Part shown: positions 8,688 to 12,588 of the stretch, piece after piece
Position numbering within the stretch: position 1 is the stretch's first letter
How the letters are laid out: each line of letters begins with the position of its first letter
Assembly (NCBI GenBank): GCA_030591745.1
Contig: JAUVAM010000031.1
Span: 1 to 12,588 of the forward strand
Length of the DNA: 12,588 nucleotides
Direction: 5' to 3'
From: Deltaproteobacteria bacterium
Lineage (GTDB): Bacteria; Myxococcota; B64-G9
The notes under the pieces: generated by a model
Databases searched by the model: none
Told to the model about the DNA's origin: nothing
The model's input: the letters and a program-made list of their open reading frames with translations, nothing else
Made by a program: the position numbers and the translations under genes

Positions 8688-10085
8688 TTAGCTTCCTTCC
8701 TCTAGCGCAGCCACCACCCGCTCCAGGCGCATGCCACGCGACCCCTTGATCAAAACCCAAGCATCGTCATCCAGACGTGCACGAAGCCAATCCACGGTTT
8801 CCTGCACATCCTCGGTTTCCAATACCTGCTCCAAGCCATCGTTGCGGGCAGCCCGTGCCATCGATTGGGACAGAGGGCCAAAAGCGACCAGACCATCCAG
8901 CTTCAAACCGGCCACCGTGGTGCCGGTCTGTTCGTGCATAGCCTCTGCCGAATCTCCAAGCTCCAACATGTCACCCAACACCGCCAGCTTGGGACCTCGA
9001 CCAGGCAGCTGCCCGAGCGTAACGAGCGCCGCCTGCACGGAGCGAGGATTGGCGTTGTAGCAATCCACCAAGATGCGCCAGGTCCCGACTTGCCTCTCCT
9101 CCATGCGCATGGGCGGCTGCGGGGCCTCGGCCAAGCGCTGAGCGATGACTTCCGGTTCCAAATTTTCAACCAGACCCACGGCAGCAGCCGCTGCCGCATT
9201 GCTCGCGTTGTGCAGCCCCAGCCGCGGCAAATGAACGGCCTGAGTCCGACCGGCCATCTCCAGGCTGAAACGCAAGCCGTCCTCAGCCTGCGCCAAATCA
9301 GACACGCGCACATCCGCCGCCGGATTGTTGCCGAATGTCACCTTGCGAGCCCTGGTTCGACTTGCCAGCATGAGCGCGTATGGATCATCCGCGTTGAGCA
9401 CGGCCACCCCGGAGCCGGGCAAGGCCTCGATGAGTTCACCTTTTGCGTCGGCCACGGCCTGGATACCCCCCAGGCCCTGCAGGTGCACTGGATGCACATT
9501 GGTCACCAGGCCCACCTGGGGTGCCGCAATCTGGGCCAGGCGGGCAATCTCGCCTGGTGCATTCATGCCCATTTCCATTACGGCATGACGATGACTTTCC
9601 CTCAATCGCAACAAACCCCTGGGCATGCCGATGAGGTTGTTGAAGTTGCCTCGATTGAACAACACCTCGGGCTCTCCCCCCAGAACGGCGGCCGTCATTT
9701 CCTTGGTGGTCGTCTTGCCATTGGAGCCGGTGATGCCCACCAATCGCACGGAAAAACGCGCTCGATGCCAGGCCGCCAGGTCGCCCAAGGCCGCTTCGGC
9801 ATCCGGCACCAGGGCCACTGGAATCTTCGCGGGCAACTCACCAAGCTTGCCATCATCGACAGACGATTGTTCGACCATGACCGCACGAGCTCCGTCCGAC
9901 ACGGCTTGTGCGCAGAAAGCGGCCCCATCAAAACGATCACCACGCAGCGCGACAAAGAGTCCGCGCGGATCAACCTGACGGCTATCCGTGAATACGGAGT
10001 CGATCCAGTGCTCACCGTCACCCTGCAAGAGTCGGCCTCCGGTGGCTTCACAAAGCTGGCTCATTGTGCACAAGCCGTCTTTCAT
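8688..10085 (-). CDS. murF: UDP-N-acetylmuramoyl-tripeptide--D-alanyl-D-alanine ligase MurF
   Basis: MurF adds the D-Ala-D-Ala dipeptide made by Ddl to the UDP-MurNAc-tripeptide, completing the cytoplasmic pentapeptide precursor. The 465-residue product has the N-terminal substrate motif TDSRQVDPRGLFVALRGDRFDG (split across about 33-54), the P-loop VGITGSNGKTTTKEM (116-130), NFNNLIGMPRGLL (147-159), the Lys of DAKGE (about 213-217) that fits the carbamylated residue, DCYNANPRS (341-349) and LGDMLELG (370-377). FNN-x-IG and YNANP distinguish it from MurE. The ATG at 10085 overlaps the murE stop by four bases (ATGA) and has GGAGGT six bases upstream; a later ATG at codon 8 is less likely. It follows murE and precedes mraY, as in most dcw clusters. 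Confidence 0.96.
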   Translation of the reverse strand: MKDGLCTMSQLCEATGGRLLQGDGEHWIDSVFTDSRQVDPRGLFVALRGDRFDGAAFCAQAVSDGARAVMVEQSSVDDGKLGELPAKIPVALVPDAEAALGDLAAWHRARFSVRLVGITGSNGKTTTKEMTAAVLGGEPEVLFNRGNFNNLIGMPRGLLRLRESHRHAVMEMGMNAPGEIARLAQIAAPQVGLVTNVHPVHLQGLGGIQAVADAKGELIEALPGSGVAVLNADDPYALMLASRTRARKVTFGNNPAADVRVSDLAQAEDGLRFSLEMAGRTQAVHLPRLGLHNASNAAAAAAVGLVENLEPEVIAQRLAEAPQPPMRMEERQVGTWRILVDCYNANPRSVQAALVTLGQLPGRGPKLAVLGDMLELGDSAEAMHEQTGTTVAGLKLDGLVAFGPLSQSMARAARNDGLEQVLETEDVQETVDWLRARLDDDAWVLIKGSRGMRLERVVAALEEGS

Positions 10086-11626
10086 CTCGCCACCTCCCGC
10101 AACGCCGCGGCCGCTTCAAGCCGATCGTCGAATTCGTGTTTTTCTTCTCCGATGGTCTGCGTGGTTTCATGGCCTTTGCCGGCCACGAGCACAACGTCCC
10201 CTGCCCCGGCCAAGGCCACCGCCTCCCGGATGGCCGAGCGCCGATCCGGTTGCACAATGAAAACCTTGTGAGAATCGTCAAGCAAAAGCCCGGCGTCTTT
10301 CTGATGCCATCCGACCGATGTGAGGCCAGGCAGAATCTGAGCGATGATTTCGTCCGGGTCCTCCGAGCGAGGATTATCTGAAGTGACCAGGACCAAATCC
10401 GCCTTGGCCGCAACCGCCCCACCCATCAAGGGACGCTTTCCTTGATCCCGGTCGCCACCACAACCAAAAACCACGATCAGGCGTCCCGGGGTCAGGGGTC
10501 GGAGTGCCCCAACCACGTTCACCAGGGCCTGGTCCGTATGGGCATAATCCACAAACACCGCGGGACCCTTCCCTGGATCAGACACGACCCGCTCCAGGCG
10601 ACCCGGCACCTTGCGGCATGCATGCAAGCCGGACTCGATATGCCGAGGCTCCACCCCAAGGGCATGAGCCACGGCTACGGCGGCCAACAAATTCTCCAGG
10701 TTATGGCTTCCGATGAGGGCCGAATCGAGCTGCAGGCGCTCCGCACCACAGGCAATCTCAGCCCGCAGACCATCCAGGCCCATGTAAACCGGGCCCAAAG
10801 GCCTCACCTCGGCCTGAGAAGATCGACCGAAGCCCAAACGATTGCCATGCCATCCCTCGACCATCTGCTCAGAAGCCGAATCGTCGGCGTTGAAAACCGC
10901 CCACTTTCCCTGAGCCTGACTCATCGTGAGCTCTCGGGAAAACAACAAACGCTTGGCCTGGGCGTAGCGCTCCAGGTCTCCATGAAAATCCAGATGATCC
11001 CGGCTCAGGTTGGTAAAAACACCCACCTGGAAATGGCAACTCAGGCTGCGCTGGAGCTCCAGGGCATGGGAGGAAGTTTCCAACAGGACATGGCTGCAAC
11101 CGGCATCACGCATACGAGCCAATATCGCCTGCAGATCATCCGATTCGGGCGTCGTGTGTACGGCGACTTCCCGCCGCCCCGCGTACCGAACCTCCACGGT
11201 GCCGATGACGCCAGGCGAATCGCCGGCTGCCTTGAGAACACTCTCCATCAAGTAAGTCAGGGTGGTCTTGCCGTTGGTCCCCGTAATGCCCACCAGGGCC
11301 ATATCCAGAGAGGGATGACCATGGAAGTTGGCCGACAACCTGGCCAAAGCCTGCCTGGTGTCCGCGACTTGCACCCAGGCCGGCAGAGTCAAGCCGGCGG
11401 GCGGGCGGGTCACCACGGCGGCGACCGCCTTTTGCTTGGCCACCTCGGCCAAGTAGCGATGGCCGTCCACCTTGGCACCGGTCATGGCCACAAACAAGTC
11501 ACCCGCCTGGACCTGACGAGAGTCGTGGCGGATCCCGCGCACCCCGACCTGACCGTCGCCCTCAAGGTGCAAAACATCCACACCTTCAAGCAAACGTTCC
11601 AGACTTATGACTTGTCCTTGTGTCAT
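10082..11626 (-). CDS. murE: UDP-N-acetylmuramoyl-L-alanyl-D-glutamate--2,6-diaminopimelate ligase MurE
   Basis: MurE adds the third stem residue to UDP-MurNAc-L-Ala-D-Glu. The 514-residue product shows RHDSRQVQAGDLFVAMTG (33-50), the P-loop GITGTNGKTT (113-122), HTTPESDDLQ (157-166), ETSSHAL (183-189), the putative carbamylated Lys in YAQAKRLLF (221-229), VDYAHTDQAL (359-368), GCGGDRDQGKRP (388-399), DNPR (417-420) and GKGHE (483-487). DNPR and GKGHE are the residues known to hold meso-diaminopimelate, whereas Lys-adding enzymes differ at the Arg. The frame is open to a GTG at 11677 overlapping the ftsI stop, adding 17 residues (SFGCFGVEHFF...) not expected in this family. The ATG at 11626, with GAGGA about ten bases upstream, is chosen. 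It lies 47 bases after ftsI. Confidence 0.96.
   Translation of the reverse strand: MTQGQVISLERLLEGVDVLHLEGDGQVGVRGIRHDSRQVQAGDLFVAMTGAKVDGHRYLAEVAKQKAVAAVVTRPPAGLTLPAWVQVADTRQALARLSANFHGHPSLDMALVGITGTNGKTTLTYLMESVLKAAGDSPGVIGTVEVRYAGRREVAVHTTPESDDLQAILARMRDAGCSHVLLETSSHALELQRSLSCHFQVGVFTNLSRDHLDFHGDLERYAQAKRLLFSRELTMSQAQGKWAVFNADDSASEQMVEGWHGNRLGFGRSSQAEVRPLGPVYMGLDGLRAEIACGAERLQLDSALIGSHNLENLLAAVAVAHALGVEPRHIESGLHACRKVPGRLERVVSDPGKGPAVFVDYAHTDQALVNVVGALRPLTPGRLIVVFGCGGDRDQGKRPLMGGAVAAKADLVLVTSDNPRSEDPDEIIAQILPGLTSVGWHQKDAGLLLDDSHKVFIVQPDRRSAIREAVALAGAGDVVLVAGKGHETTQTIGEEKHEFDDRLEAAAALREVAR
10092..10097 (-). promoter_or_regulatory. Ribosome binding site of murF
   Basis: GGAGGT on the minus strand, six bases before the murF ATG and inside the end of murE. 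It fixes the murF start at the ATGA overlap and fits translational coupling of the two ligases. Confidence 0.7.
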
Positions 11627-11673
11627 CGTTTCTAAATCCTCAAAAAAATGTTCCACACCAAAACACCCAAAAC
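11627..11673 (-). other. ftsI-murE spacer, the longest junction in the cluster
   Basis: This 47-base gap is AT-rich compared with its surroundings and holds a run of seven T (minus strand) at 11642-11648, followed by GAGGA, the likely murE ribosome binding site. No hairpin precedes the T run convincingly, so it is not called a terminator. The whole gap is also open in the murE frame from a GTG at 11677. Confidence 0.5.
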
Positions 11674-12588
11674 TCACGATCCAGTAGAAACTCTTCCGGA
11701 ACCAAGGGTGTCTTGAATCTCCAGTTCCAGTGTCACCTTGGAGGCCAACTCCAATACCTTGCCAGCAGCGGGTCGTTGCCGTTTGACCCGTCCGCTGCCG
11801 GACACGATCACCTCGAGGCCTTTGGGGCTCAATTGGCTCACGGCTTCACGCACCGACAGGCCGTGCAAATCCGGCATGCGGATGATGCCGGTCACCACCG
11901 GCAGCTCCTCTGGTGGTCCCGACCACTCCTCCAGCACCGAAACCGGGATGGCCCCGGATTTCTCCTTGTCTATCTGAATGATTTTCTCTGCCACGGGTTT
12001 TGGCGTATGCGTGGCGAAGACGCCCAGGTAACCCAAGACGGCCTCCGCGATGCGCGCGAAAGGTGGCGCGGCCACGGTCCCACCGTAAGGACTTGTCGTC
12101 GGTTCATCAACGACCACCAGGATGGCCAAGCGAGGAGCGTCGGCAGGCACGAAGCCCATGAAAGAGGCAACCCGCGCGTCCTTAGAGTAGCCACCGGCGA
12201 TGAGATCCGCCTTCTGGGCCGTGCCTGTTTTTCCCGCCACCGCAAATCCAGGCACCGCGGCCCGGGTCCCCGTGCCGCCCGGCTCGGTGACGCCCACCAT
12301 CATGTCGCGGACCAAGGATGCCCACTTGCCATCCAGCACACGCCGGCCGACATCCGGTTCAAATTGCTCTCGCTCACGGCTCTGCTCGGAAAGCAGCGCC
12401 TTCAGTATCCGAGGCCGCCGCCATGTGCCACCGTTGGCCACGGAACAAAGCGCCGTGGTCACCTGCAAAGGCGTCACGCTGATGCCCTGACCGAAAGAAA
12501 TCGTGGCCAGGCCCACATCGGACCAGCGAGAAAACGGTCGCAAAATGCAGCGACTCTCGCCTGGCAAATCCACCCCGGTTCGCAGGCC
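11674..12588 (-). CDS. ftsI: Septal transpeptidase FtsI (PBP3-like), C-terminal part with PASTA domain; 5' end beyond the right edge
   Basis: FtsI is the class B penicillin-binding protein that crosslinks septal peptidoglycan in the periplasm as the partner of FtsW. The 304 C-terminal residues present include GVDLPGE (5-11), SRWSDVGLATISFGQG (20-35), the family-typical SVTPLQ (37-42), the third transpeptidase motif KTGTAQ (120-125) and SFMGFVPADAPRLAILVVVDEP (split around 142-163). The catalytic SxxK and SxN motifs would be upstream, outside the window. After a linker (about 191-236) comes a PASTA-like domain at 237-291, with MPDLHGLSVREAVSQL, GLEV and QRPAAGKVL. The protein then ends in a short Ser/Gly tail. 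There is no start codon in the window: the frame is open to the last base. Position upstream of murE supports ftsI; a SpoVD-type name would apply in Firmicutes. Confidence 0.94.
   Translation of the reverse strand, partial: GLRTGVDLPGESRCILRPFSRWSDVGLATISFGQGISVTPLQVTTALCSVANGGTWRRPRILKALLSEQSREREQFEPDVGRRVLDGKWASLVRDMMVGVTEPGGTGTRAAVPGFAVAGKTGTAQKADLIAGGYSKDARVASFMGFVPADAPRLAILVVVDEPTTSPYGGTVAAPPFARIAEAVLGYLGVFATHTPKPVAEKIIQIDKEKSGAIPVSVLEEWSGPPEELPVVTGIIRMPDLHGLSVREAVSQLSPKGLEVIVSGSGRVKRQRPAAGKVLELASKVTLELEIQDTLGSGRVSTGS

Larger units (their letters stand above)
1..12588 (-). other. dcw (division and cell wall) gene cluster, probable single operon
   Basis: Eleven genes of peptidoglycan precursor synthesis and septation lie head to tail on the minus strand in the canonical order ftsI-murE-murF-mraY-murD-ftsW-murG-murC-ddl-ftsQ-ftsA. 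Junctions in transcription order are: 47 bases, 4-base overlap, 6 bases, 17 bases, 0 bases, 16 bases, 1-base overlap, 1-base overlap, 23 bases and 39 bases. No hairpin followed by a T run was seen at any junction. The promoter presumably lies beyond the right edge. The cluster is cut at both ends of the window. Confidence 0.93.

Noticed and set aside
8865..10271. A 468-codon open frame on the plus strand opposite murF and the end of murE.
   Set aside because: It is antisense to firmly identified ligase genes, with low-complexity His/Gln/Arg-rich composition and no domain.
10442..11635. A 397-codon open frame on the plus strand opposite murE.
   Set aside because: It mirrors murE codon structure, has no motif, and has no ribosome binding site or operon context of its own.
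11640..11650. The T7 run between ftsI and murE as an intrinsic terminator.
   Set aside because: I could not find a GC-rich hairpin directly before the run, and a terminator here would split an otherwise tightly packed operon.

Overview
This window is a stretch of a bacterial division and cell wall (dcw) cluster, read entirely on the minus strand. The gene order in the direction of transcription (right to left) is ftsI (3' part only), murE, murF, mraY, murD, ftsW, murG, murC, ddl, ftsQ and ftsA (5' part only). All of these are recognised from diagnostic motifs in their translations. The usual dcw neighbours that would lie outside the window are mraZ/rsmH/ftsL to the right and ftsZ to the left; they are not visible here.

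The organism is a Gram-negative-type bacterium with a fairly high GC content. MurE carries the DNPR motif of meso-diaminopimelate-adding enzymes, FtsQ has the TM-POTRA layout, and the division transpeptidase FtsI ends in a PASTA-like domain. That combination, with the full ftsI-to-ftsA order, would fit a deltaproteobacterial-type lineage (Desulfobacterota, Myxococcota or relatives). This placement is inference and has not been tested by a search.

Layout: 12588-11674 is the transpeptidase C-terminus plus PASTA. 11626-6190 holds murE, murF, mraY and murD (cytoplasmic stem-peptide assembly and lipid I synthesis). 6189-3921 holds ftsW and murG (septal glycan polymerase and lipid II synthase). 3921-1577 holds murC and ddl (first stem residue, and the D-Ala-D-Ala dipeptide). 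1553-1 holds ftsQ and ftsA (divisome scaffold and membrane anchor of FtsZ). Genes are separated by at most 47 bases and several overlap by 1-4 bases, so this looks like one polycistronic unit with translational coupling. No internal terminator or convincing internal promoter was seen, and there is no gene-free stretch over 50 bases.

Together the products convert UDP-MurNAc to lipid II (MurC, MurD, MurE, Ddl, MurF, MraY, MurG), polymerise and crosslink it at the septum (FtsW, FtsI) and tie this to the FtsZ ring (FtsQ, FtsA). The main departures worth noting are the absence of murB between murC and ddl and the PASTA tail on FtsI. I found no new or undescribed system. The long plus-strand open frames are antisense shadows of these genes.
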